Shown one piece after another: positions 1 through 9,926 of a stretch of DNA of 64,000 nucleotides. The notes beneath the pieces are model-generated. The model ran no database searches, had not been told where the DNA came from, and saw only the letters and a program-made list of their open reading frames with translations. Positions within the stretch are counted from its first letter, which is position 1, and each line of letters begins with the position of its first letter. The DNA lies in contig MU385787.1 in assembly GCA_022497155.1 (NCBI GenBank), forward strand, positions 98,369-162,368, in the 5' to 3' direction. This DNA comes from Whalleya microplaca. Lineage: Eukaryota; Ascomycota; Sordariomycetes; Xylariales; Xylariaceae. The translations under genes were made by a program, and so were the position numbers.

Positions 1-206
1 GAACTCCTCATAACATTATCAAACACCTTCAACTCAGACTCTATCTACCTTTATTCCTATCCTAACAAGGTACAGAGATAGCCGGCAGATATTGGTGTAA
101 CAACAAACCATTACCCACGGAGGCTGTGGGGGAGAAGCTAAAAGGGTCTTATTGAGGAGCTAACTTCACTTACCACCATCATGGAACCGTAGATGCCAAA
201 CTCGCT

Positions 207-2261
207 ATGGACATTCAGTACCGGCCAAGAACACCTGCTACCACGAGGTGGGCAGCTCAATTCGGCCCTCAACTCCTCAATGGTTGCTGGCTCGAGGCTG
301 ATCGTGCCGAGCAGGTCAGTATTAGCCTTCAAGGACTGCGGAATTGCCTGGCGGAACCATTGCATCCCCACCTCAACGGCCTCATCGACGAGATCCATAT
401 AACGAGCCGGCTACTCCGAGATCTCGCGGACCAATCACAAGTTTACATATCCCGTTTACCCACAGTGTTCGACTACCTCAATGTCATCCTCCCGTGTCTC
501 TCCAAAACTCTTAGGGATATAGTAGAGTACGTAGAGGACAACAAACGAACCAAAGAAAGCCGCTGGAGGATGATGTACCACATGATGGGCAACGAACTCC
601 CTGGCACGACTCTTCCAGCTAGGTTTATCATGTACAATCAGTTCTTGACACTGCTCCAGGCGCTTTTGACAAGGTAGTATTCATGAGCCAGAATAACTTG
701 GTGATAAGTGGTGTGCTGATCTACTGCTAGGTCTGTGAATTTTGATCTGAATGCCGTAGAATCTCTCCGTCTCCGCATTCTGCAATTGCGCGCAGCCAGA
801 AATATGCGTCAGTAGCCGCTTCTCAACGTGTCTGTTTAAGTCTCTAATTGTTCCCTAGCTCCACCGAGTCCACTAAGAACAGATACGCTCAGACAAGACG
901 AGGCCTTGGACTTTTGGAACTCGGAAACTGTGGGTTTCTCCTATGTTTTTTTTTCGGTATATATTGTTGATTATGGGTAGAAATCTCATTGGGCTGAGGC
1001 AATCTTTACACAACCATTGCCGTCTCGAAGGGAATTCAAGAAACATGGAACGTAAGTCTTTCACTCCATAAAATGGCTAGAATTGAACTGACATGATGAA
1101 GTACACAAGCATGTGGCGTCCTACAGCAACTCGGTCACTTGCCGCCACTTCCAAGAGACGTCAAAATCCTGGTTAAAAGGTAGTCATTAGTCTTTGTTTG
1201 CCGCTGTTTCTACATTCCCATCTATTGATTTCATGGTAGCGTGGCAGGCATGATATGCATGAACTAACCAGACATGATAGATCGTTCGACAACAATCGTA
1301 TTTCTGTCATCTTCTTCCTGCAACTGACAAACCAAGCGCCGTCAGTTTTAATTCGCACCACACAACCCAACGGAAGCTGGTGCTCAGTCCGTGGTGTCCA
1401 TGAGCTGTGCATCTATCGGAAAGGCGAATCATCCTTGACTCTAGATCGCTGGAGTCAGTCGGAGCAACGATCGAAACCCTGGGCAAACCTGTCATTTTTG
1501 ACATGGGAAGGTTAGTATCGTCATCTTCACTTACACCGGCGGGCTCATTTGCCTTGGGATATGTCGTCATGATAGAAGGAAGCTAACGCGGGAATAGAGC
1601 TAGTTTTGTTCTATTGTACCTTCGTCTGTCTGAAGGCCCAAAGTCCCAAAATGGTCAATTTTCTTAAACCTAGCAGCCGAAGTCTTCGCAAAGAGCAGAA
1701 CCTTTTCCAAGCGTAAGCAATCAGTACTGGTGTACGTCTATGGGAGACTAACTTAGCCTTTCAGCTTAATTCTTGACGACGGGTATCAGCATATCCTTAA
1801 TGTGTACGAGGACGAACCCACCGGTGGTTGGCGCCTACAAGCCTCCGTATATGAAGCTGAACTACGATCCTGTCCCGTATGGACAGCCTTCTGTGCGTGC
1901 GAACTCCCCACGTATTGATGATGGGTTCCTTCTCTACTCCACGCGCCATTTATCTTATTCACAAGCAAGCTTACATTAACAAATGTCTTTTCCTATAGTA
2001 CCCGCAATTGTGCCTCCCACCAACATCGTCCGCAAAAACAAACACTGTATCTGGGTCTACGACCTCCAGATCTACACATTTTATGAGAGGTACCGGCCGA
2101 ATCGCCAGCGGAGAGGCAGTCGCGGGGCCTTCAAGCTAGAATTCATCCACAATGAAGCGGCGGCGCGCTTTGCGGAGCTGTTCTCCCCAACGCCGGCACA
2201 AACCGCCGCCACAGAGTCGAGCGATAACAACGAGCATGAGCCTGAGGCTGTCAGTGGGTAG
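207..2261 (+). CDS. uncharacterised fungal protein, nine exons, 499 aa
   Basis: I do not know a function for this protein. Exons read as 207-673, 731-807, 859-929, 981-1051, 1102-1179, 1281-1510, 1598-1712, 1765-1892 and 1999-2261; the lengths sum to exactly 500 codons and every intron is GT-AG and about 50-110 bp. The protein starts MDIQYRPR. Its middle contains LDFWNSET, PPLPRDVKILVKR, VIFFLQLTNQAPS, a W-C-S-V-R-G-V-H-E-L-C-I-Y segment, WANLSFLTWE and VLFYCTFVCLKA; the last exon is basic. The block order resembles a widespread hypothetical family of ascomycetes that I recall but cannot name. There is no signal peptide, membrane span or recognised catalytic motif. It looks intact, since nine consecutive joins stay in frame. 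The 60-86 residue reading frames seen inside it are single exons or shadows. The least certain join is exon 8 to 9, which uses a GTGCGT donor. Confidence 0.72.
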
Positions 2262-3594
2262 TGCGTCGCCCAAAATGAAAGGATCAGAAATATTAACACG
2301 AGGAACCGATGTCATAACTGTACGCATTCGATAACGAGAGTCGACTCGGGACTGGCACCGATGATACATGTATGCCCACGAACGAACCGACCACCCTCTG
2401 TATGCATAGCCACACGCATACACAGATACCGACCTGCCCACTGGGTTACGAACGAGCTCGATCATGAACCACCGCTACTGAACACCTGACTCAACCTAGA
2501 AACCCGGCGTCCGGCTTTAATATACCACAACGCGCCCGACGCCCCGAAATACCCAGACCCGCTTCTACTTTCTGTTTGTCTCACCATATTCCAACAGGCC
2601 GTCGCCACTCACATATCCATCGCATAGAGGCAGCACATGACAGCGAGTATGACTAATCAGACATGCAACGTCCACACGAGACTACGAAACACGACAGACA
2701 GACGACTAACGAATCACGACTACCTTTTCTTTTATGTTTCTTCACGATATTGACGACAAGCACGAGATGCAAATTGCATGGTTTGATACCCGAGGCAGCA
2801 TTAGCGAAATCTTTACGTTTTTCTCTTTTCAACTCCGCAGCTTTTTACGTTCACGCATGATGACGAGGAGTGCTGGAGGAGAGTGGTCATTATGAGTATC
2901 CATGTAGGCGCTAATAGTTGTACGCATGGCGACGGATTCACAAGCCTGTAACTATGTGTACTCGCTTGTTTGTCTGTCGATAATTGAGATGGAGATGAGG
3001 GGGATATCCCATTGTTGATAATACTATTGGATGTTATGGGAAGACTGTTATCTAAGTAGCAGCCGGCGACTATGCCATTTGCTTCGAGATACGATGAGAT
3101 ATTTGTTGATAGTTACTAGTGGATTATGATGTTACTATTCAAATCAGTCATCATGATCAATTTCTAGGAATTGCCTTATATTCGTATGTTTCTTCCCTAG
3201 GAGAGCCGCCTAACCTACTTGAACTATATCATACCCTGATAATTGCACGCTGTCATATTACAGGCCCATTGGAATGTAATGGAACTTACCATCTGATAGC
3301 TTGGGTTGCACCAATTTGACGCCCAATGTTATCCTGGTCTACCGAGCCGCGAGTTATGCCGTCTTGTATTATAAGTAACCTAGACGCTTTGAAGTTTATC
3401 TTACCTTGAAGTTAGTTTTGGGAACCCTTGACAAATTGTGTACACTTTTTCGGGACACTCCATATGTCGCTTGTCAAGCTGCTCAAGCGCCCGTGTAAGC
3501 GCCCGTGAGGCCCCCTTACGCATTGTCCCGAGAACCAGGAGGTTGCAAACGCCATATTACGTAGCGCTTCTACGTGTGTATGAGTAAAACATCA
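2262..3594. other. gene-free stretch after the first gene
   Basis: No reading frame with family resemblance is visible on either strand. Short open stretches of 60-70 codons near 2663 and 3119 have no splice partners or domain motifs. The interval probably holds the 3' untranslated region of the upstream gene, then anonymous DNA up to the MITE at 3603. Confidence 0.5.
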
Positions 3595-3602
3595 AGTCCA
3601 AG

Positions 3603-4001
3603 TAGGGTTGCAAAGGTGCAGCACTTTTCGGAAAGGTGCCGTTTTATACACATACCCCTGTAAAGTGCGTATAAAACGTAATGTTTAAAACACTAAGCTT
3701 GGACCATATAGCCACCTATATATTATCGACAACTTATTTTAAATATGATATATAGCGTATATAATGAAATTTATTTTCTAATATAAAAAATTTATTTTTT
3801 TATTTTTTATAAAAAATATATATATACCTTTGCGACCGGAAGATCTCGCAAAATACAGCTAAAATTAGGTACACTAAGCGAGAAAGCTTAGGCCATAACA
3901 GGTCCGTGCGAGTGTATAAAACGCAGCCGATTTAAAAGGTGCTGTATTATACATGTATAAAACAGCACGTATTTTATTGAATAATACAATTTGCAACCCT
4001 A
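3603..4001. mobile_element. hAT-type MITE, 399 bp, 12-bp TIRs, 8-bp TSD
   Basis: The left end TAGGGTTGCAAA (3603-3614) is the exact reverse complement of the right end TTTGCAACCCTA (3990-4001). The 8-bp direct repeat AGTCCAAG abuts both ends (3595-3602 and 4002-4009). An 8-bp duplication with a TAGGG-type terminus is the hAT signature. The interior is strongly AT-rich, has no reading frame, and carries several internal GTGC/GCAC-bounded motifs near the ends, including TATAAAACAGCAC at the right. It is therefore a non-autonomous element needing a transposase from elsewhere. The intact duplication and TIRs suggest a fairly recent insertion or little subsequent mutation. Confidence 0.88.
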
Positions 4002-4009
4002 AGTCCAAG

Positions 4010-4797
4010 TTCCACTGACTTCTACGCATGGATTATCCTAATCCACCCTTCTACCCGTTGGGCACGTATCTCCTCACTTCCTGCAAATCAGCCCCTCTAT
4101 CTACGTCAGAGGGGTTTAGCTGATCAACAGTCGCAACTAAGTCTATCCGTTATCGTCTGAGTACCAAAGGACCAACGTCTGCTGCACCGTTACGTAGAAC
4201 TACACTGTGGATTCAGATAATAAATATTCGCGCTGTTAGATCAGGAGCGTGCCGAGGGTGTGGGTAGGGACATGGTTTACGGCACATATTAAGGAGATAG
4301 CCGCCGGACGTCACGCTTGCTAACTCCGTGATGTTCGGAGACATTTCTTCGATCCCATCGGAGCTACCAGGTAGTAGTTGTTCCGATAACACACTAAAGA
4401 CGGTGGGGTGGCCCGGTCCAGCAAGCCCGTAGTTATTTATAGGGTGATATCTGGATCGCATCGGATTTCCAAGATCTCCGACAGGGAGGGAAATTCCGTG
4501 TAGTTACATATAGGTACAGCTTGATGGGCCAACATTGCAAGAGAACACACTGAAGAGACATCATAACTCAATTAAATTGCGATAGACGTCGTGAAATTCA
4601 TATTACAACTAACGTGGGTTAAATAGTACAGTGTGCTCTTCGTTTCCTACCTTAAAGATTTCTTATTTCACTTAGCTGCCAAGTATTACGCTACTAGATC
4701 TATACGCTACATCTCTGAGAGTTAAGATATTTCGCCGTACTAGTTATCTAGGACTATAGGAGCGCACCCAGGGAAGAAAGAAAGGCAACGCGTAAAG
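4010..4797. other. gene-free stretch upstream of the aldo-keto reductase
   Basis: I see no supported gene here. An 82-codon minus-strand open frame (4213-4461) has no recognisable motif or splice partner. The last 200-300 bp presumably contain the promoter of the reductase gene that starts at 4798. Confidence 0.45.
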
Positions 4798-6159
4798 ATG
4801 GCTCCTCAACTCGTCTTTGGAACCGCCTCGTTCGGTAGTGAGTGGTATCTAAAACTGTTTATTGCTTCGCCTGTCTTGGTTCGCGAATCACATCCCTGGA
4901 TGGGATATAAATTAGTCAAAGGCCTACAAACCATACCTTGGGGCTTGCAATTATTCTCCAAATTGCCCAAAGGCAGAATGCTGACTCGGATACTGTAGTG
5001 GACAAGACGGAGTTTCAGGATGCCGAATCAGTCAAAGTGCTGCTCAGAACGCTTCAGGAGCTCGATATCAACCGGTTGGATACGGGTGCACGATACCCGC
5101 CACTGAGCCCTGGACGATCAGAGCAACTGATAGGCGAAGCAAAGGAACTCAGTGGAAGCTTTGTCGTTGATACTAAAGTCTTTACCGACACAAGTAATGA
5201 CGGCAGTGGAGATCTAAGTCGTGAAGCGATGCGAAAATCCGTCAGCGGTAGCTTGCAACGTCTGCAACGGCAAACTGGAGTGGGTGTCTACTTACTCATA
5301 TTATACAATCCAGTCAGATCAAATATATTAACCTTGGTACCAGGTGAACGTACTCTATGCCCATAGAGCAGATCCCTCGACGCCACTCGAAGAGCAGATT
5401 CAAGCCTTTAACGAACAAATCTCACAAGGTCACTGTAAGGCGGTAAGTTATATATCCATTCCTCTTTAATCTATTATCTTAGCATGCATAATGCGGGTAT
5501 GGAGCTTGGTAACCTGACTTCATTACTCAGTGGGGAGTATCAAACGTGCCAGTCAATGTTCTTGAAAAGATGCTGCAACTCTGTGAGGAGAATGGCTGGC
5601 AGAAACCTAGCTGTTATCAAGGCGACTACAATCTAGTAACACGCGGGATGGAAACAAAACTCTTGCCGTTACTCCGAGCTCACAATATCTCGTTCACTTG
5701 CTTCAGGTATGTAGAATTCCAATTTACTAAGATCTAAGCTACCCATAGCGAGTTTCATAGTATTAATATATGCACTGGGAACACAGGGCCCTGGCCTCAG
5801 GGTTCTTAACTGGCAATGCGATTAACAACCAGAGTTCGGGTACCCGATTTGCAAATGACAATCCGCTGGGTAAAGCCATGCTAAGAGTGTATGGGGACGA
5901 AGGCCTAAATAACGCAATGAGAAAGTTCGATACTGCGGTCAAAGAAGAGGGGTTTATGCCTACCGAAGTAGCGATTCGCTGGGTATATCATCATTCGGCT
6001 CTGGATGACGGTGATAACATCCTGCTTGGAGCTAGCAAGAAGGCTCAGTTAACCGAGACGGTTGGTTTTATCCGAAAAGGACCATTGTCGGCTACTCTCC
6101 TAACGCTGGCGGATGAAATTTGGGATGCCGTTAAGGAAACACGAGGAGAGATTATCTAA
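4798..6159 (+). CDS. aldo-keto reductase, aflatoxin-aldehyde reductase (AKR7-like) type, 322 aa
   Basis: This is a predicted cytosolic NADPH-dependent reductase of aldehydes and ketones in the AKR superfamily. Exons 4798-4837, 4999-5279, 5344-5442, 5531-5706 and 5787-6159 total exactly 323 codons. The joined N-terminus reads VFGTASFGMDKTEFQDAES, typical of AKR7-like fungal enzymes. The catalytic tetrad is visible: Asp and Tyr in DTGARYP, Lys in VDTKVF, and His in NVLYAHRADPS. The TIM-barrel landmarks CKAWGVSNVP, CYQGDYN and LASGFLTG, and a cofactor-binding LLGASKKAQL near the C-terminus, follow in order. The length is normal for the family. The first intron (160 bp) is longer than the others and contains a spurious frame that looks like an extended start; the ATG at 4798 is chosen because it gives the family N-terminus after splicing. 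The substrate is not predictable. It stands alone, with no biosynthetic cluster beside it. Confidence 0.88.
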
Positions 6160-6889
6160 GGGTTGGGATATATGGGTGATTTGGGTTACTTAATCCAGGA
6201 ATCCGTGAAGAGCAGGTATGATCTGTATATGCATTAGCTATCGCAAGTCCATATGTAAGATGACTGGGAAAACCGTTTGTATTATATGGGAAGAGAAACT
6301 CAACAATGAAATGGCGTCTCTTCTGTGTAATGCCACGTCTAGTAGTGGGTGTGTCGAGTGTCAATGGAGTCCCGCCAGCCACCCGGAAGCACACGAAGTC
6401 TTCCGCTCCAATACTAATCCAGGGATTAGGACACAGAGGAATAACTATCTGAAAGCTAGTGATTAACCAATTTGCAAAGCTGGACAGGAGGATAGAAGCA
6501 AGGGGAGCAAGGGGATGAAGAGGTATTAGGATACTCAGCTGGAGAATTGATTGGCCGTCTCGCCTGATGCGGGAGCAACAATTCGCCCAAATTGTCGTTC
6601 AACCAGCATCAGGACCGAGACGGAAGACTGGAGACCCGCCACCACCCGGAAGCACACGAAGTCAACCGCTCCAGTACCGATCCGAAGATCGGGAAAGTTT
6701 GTTCTGTTGTTCTGCCGCGGTCTCCCAATATGGGGACCATGCCAGGAGAGCAAAGCTCGATCAACTGGCGGTTCTTCTATGCGGTCGAGTCCAACGGGCC
6801 TCAAGACCGGGTCAAGTCCACACAACTCGACACCAGAAGAACCAAAGTGGACATCCAAACAGGCCGTAGAGAGATGAAGTGTACTCTAG
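6160..6889. other. non-coding stretch with a diverged 50-bp duplication
   Basis: No gene is supported. A 50-bp segment at 6371-6420 recurs at 6635-6683, sharing an almost unbroken core with CCCGGAAGCACACGAAGTC. The left copy differs partly by C-to-T and G-to-A changes. Overlapping open frames of about 100 codons in several frames at 6535-6909 look like chance in GC-balanced repeat DNA rather than coding sequence. Confidence 0.55.
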
Positions 6890-8212
6890 TGTGCATTCAA
6901 TCACAATGAGTAGCCAGTATTCAAATCCCCGGGGACACTGCTGGGGCGTGGTCGCCAAAGCGAACCAAGTGGGTCATCCAAACAGCCTGTAAGAAGTTGA
7001 AATTTCCTCTAGTGTGAAGCCAATCACAATGAGGAGGCGGAATTCAACCCTCGGAGAACTGCTGGGCATATGGCCACCCGAAGTGATACCACGAAAAGGT
7101 GGACATCCAAACAGGCTGTAAAGAACTGAAATTTCCTCTAGTATGCATTCAATCATAATGAGGAGGCAGCATTCAGCTCTCCGGAGACACTGCTGGGGTG
7201 TGGTCGCCGGAGCGATGCCACAGATAGGTGTGCAACCAACAGGCTGTAGGGAGATGAAATTTCCTCGAGTGTGACGCCAATCACAATGAGGAGGCGGAAT
7301 TCAAATCCCCGGAGACACTGTGGCGGTGTGGTCGACAAGCATTGCCACACAAAAGTAGGTCATCCAAACAGCCTGCAAGAGATTGGAATTTACTCGAGTG
7401 TGACGCCAATCACAATGAGTAGACGGAATCCAAATCCCCCGGAGAACTGCTGGGTATGGGTCGACTTAAGCAATGCCACTTGAGTGGACATCCAGACAGG
7501 CTGTAGAGAGATGAAATTTCCTCTAGTGTGAGGCCAATCACAATGAGGAGGCGGAATTCAACTCCCCGGAGACACTGCTGGGTAAAGTGGCCGATGGGGA
7601 CGATGCCACGTTGTTTTGTTTCATCTCGAGTAGGCTGCTTGACTGAGGTATACCCTAGTGTGCATTCAATCACAATGGGTAGAGTACAGTCGCTGCATTA
7701 ACTGCGGTATATCCGAGTGTGCATTCCTGTCACAATGGATAGAGTACAGCCGCCACTTCCACTGAGGTATACCCGAGTGTGCATTCAATCACAATGGGTA
7801 GAGTACAGTGTCGGTAGCTGCCTGCTGAGGAATTGCAAGCGGGAGGAGAACCAAATGCACTTGGACGCATCTCGACCGCTGCAAAAGTGTGTGGGGTGGA
7901 GGTAGTGGGTCAACCAATAAGCCAGTATGCCGGTTGGGTTATACCTTAGAGTGTTCTCACGCACAATAGGCAGGGACCGCCGGTCACAGTGACTTACCAG
8001 GTGCATGCGTGGGAGTTTTGCTGCGGTGGGCAAGAATATCGACGACGCACGACTTCTTTTTTTGGTCATCCGACCCGCCGCGCCGGTTGGAATCGGTATA
8101 CCCGAGTGTGGTCTCACGCACAATGGGTAGGGACCGCCGACATGGAAGGCCAGGCATCCGCAACATCAGAGACTGGTTGAAGTTTACTCTAGTGTGGTCT
8201 CACGCACAATGA
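6890..8212. repeat. interspersed array of twelve TGTG-N8-CACA dyad units
   Basis: A conserved core, roughly CTCTAG-TGTG-N8-CACAATG-RGTAG, occurs with dyads starting at 6890, 7013, 7142, 7270, 7399, 7527, 7659, 7718, 7778, 7950, 8107 and 8193. The first seven are spaced 123-132 bp, and their units share most of their length (for example ATGAAATTTCCTCTAG before the dyad and CCCCGGAGACACTGCTGG after it). The next two spacings are 59 and 60 bp with nearly unique filler. The last ones are irregular at 172, 157 and 86 bp. The N8 loop is CATTCAAT, RRGCCAAT-like or GTCTCACG. The core stays while the filler changes. Unit lengths are not multiples of three, so it is not a protein repeat. Confidence 0.8.
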
Positions 8213-8282
8213 GCAGGGACCGCCAAAATCCGAGGAGCGGGGGACACCGGGTGATCACATCAGTGCATTGATGGTTCACAGC

Positions 8283-8960
8283 CGATGTAGCCTGTAGATG
8301 ATCAGTATGGAAACTTATGGATGGAACTTATGGATGGGGGAGCGGGAAGGTGGATTAGATCAAGGTGGTAATTATGTATTTACCTCGTTGTAGTTGAGGG
8401 AGGCATGGTTGGAAGCTCCAGTCTGTAGCCGATTAGTATGCTAAATTATAGATAATAGAGTAGTAGAATGGACGATGGCGTAGGATAGATGATGGAATAG
8501 GATAGGTGGACGGGTCAGATCAAGGTGAAGACGATTATTTATTTACCTTGTGTTATTGTGGTTGCTGCTGTAGTCTTTAGATAGAGTAGGAGGTTCTGGT
8601 AGGAAGGTATATCCTGCAGCAGATTAGTGCGGATGAAAAAAATAAACGAGAGAGAAAAGTCTACGCAGGAGAGTGCAAAAGGTGGATGATAATTGAACGA
8701 GGGCAGTTGGAAGCTAGCTCGGGTTGTTATAGTTGAAGGGTGCGCAGTTGGAAGCTGTAGTGGGGAGGTGTAGTCTGTAGTTGATGGGTATGGAAATTCA
8801 TGGAGGAAGAAGTGGGAACAGTAGATGGGACTTGAGTGAGGAGAATCATTTATTACCTTGCGTTGCTACGTTGCTGAGTTGCTGCCTTGCCTAGTTGCTG
8901 CCTTGCCGAGTTGCTGTGGTTGTTGTGGTTGTTATGGGTCAGGGACGCGTGGTAGAAGGT
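8283..8960. repeat. degenerate purine-rich repeat array
   Basis: Loose copies of a block containing TGTAG-N4-GAT-N-AGTATGG recur near 8283, 8421, 8606 and 8767. They are followed by GATCAAGGTG-like and ATTTATTTACCTTG-like blocks and by GTTGGAAGCT. Spacing is 140-185 bp and similarity is modest. Around 8863-8930 there is a run of GTTGCTG-type short repeats. No coding potential is evident. Confidence 0.55.
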
Positions 8961-9091
8961 TGAAGTTGGAAGCTGTAGCGTGTGGCCTAAGGAAAACTGG
9001 TAAGCGAAAACACCAAGCTGAATATTGATGAATATGACAAGAATAAATGCCTCTGAATACCTAGACGAAGAATTAATGTTGATGAAGGAGG

Positions 9092-9145
9092 ATGGTTGAG
9101 GATGGTTGAGGATGGTTGAAGTTGGTTGAAGTTGGTTGGTGTGGA
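9092..9145. repeat. short tandem repeat, 10-bp unit
   Basis: Three consecutive copies of GATGGTTGAG or its close variant are followed by GTTGGTTGAA variants. This is a simple minisatellite within the larger repeat-rich interval. Confidence 0.7.
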
Positions 9146-9211
9146 CTGAGGTAAGAAAGGAATTGGAGTGTGAAGGTGGAAGAATTTTTTTTAAAAGTTG
9201 GGAGGGAAGGT

Positions 9212-9478
9212 CTGAGGTATTTATGTACTAACAATCAATTGTAGTGGAAGGTGATTGTAGGAAGGTGATTGTAAATTGGAAGGGAAAATCTGAAGTACCT
9301 ATGTATTTATAATTGCAGTAGAAATGGAAGTGATTGAGTACAGGTATTGGATGGGAATTTCTCAAGTACCTATGTACTAACAATGGCAGTGGAAAGTGAT
9401 TGTAAATCAGAACAAAATATCTGAAGTACCTAAGTACTACCCAGAATGGCAGTGGGAAGTGATTGCAAATCAGAATCG
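9212..9478. repeat. four diverged 59-79 bp tandem units
   Basis: Units begin with TCTGAGGTA, TCTGAAGTACC, TCTCAAGTACC and TCTGAAGTACC at about 9212, 9291, 9361 and 9420. Each continues with ATGTACTAACAATGGCAG-like and GAAAGTGATTGTAAATCAGA-like blocks. The two right-hand units are the most alike. No gene is present. Confidence 0.7.
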
Positions 9479-9612
9479 AGTGAGGTTGTGAAGTAATTGT
9501 GAGTGATAGGTGAAGTCAAGAAAATTGGTACAAGTTGGAAGGAACTGTGAGGTAGGTACTTCAATACCTGAGTCCTCGAACCCGGATCTATATTCTATTG
9601 GTCTAAGAACTG

Positions 9613-9745
9613 TTGGAATACAGGGTTGACGAGATTTGATTACCTTGAGGTTGGTTATCTGGAGGGGTGGATGGCCTGTATATACGCACATGTTCACGAG
9701 ATGCCCTGTACTGTACCAGTCCTTGGCCCCTCAAATCAACAAAAG
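9613..9745. repeat. dispersed about 130-bp segment, copy 1 (matches GH55 upstream region)
   Basis: This segment aligns over roughly 130 bp with 49970-50105 at an estimated 75% identity by eye. Shared blocks include AATACAGGGTT, TTGATT-N2-CTTGAGG, GATGGCCTGT, TATATAC and CAGTCCTTG. The other copy is directly upstream of the GH55 gene start. Here no GH55 coding sequence follows, and the segment runs into the tail of the broken HET gene. The 242-codon open frame that crosses it on the plus strand is an artefact. Confidence 0.65.
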
Positions 9746-9926
9746 CTATACAGAAGGTTCGTACAACCTATCTACTATCAGTTACACTATCTAACCTTTT
9801 GCACCCTATCAATCCACATCAAGAACTCGAGATTAGGGTCCAGGTGTAGTCCCGTCTTGATGGTCTACAAGACTACTCCGTCAGTCATCCAAGAATCAAA
9901 TCGATCCACACTCGGTCCTGCGATTC

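Noticed and set aside
7016..7560. tRNA-like box B motifs (TTCAAATCC) inside the repeat units
   Set aside because: No matching box A at the right distance and no cloverleaf could be folded; the motif is only part of the repeated unit.
7651..7830. CRISPR-like look: three near-identical 40-bp repeats with short unique spacers
   Set aside because: The genome is eukaryotic, no cas genes exist, and the spacing is regular only for three units of a larger irregular array. It is part of the dyad array.
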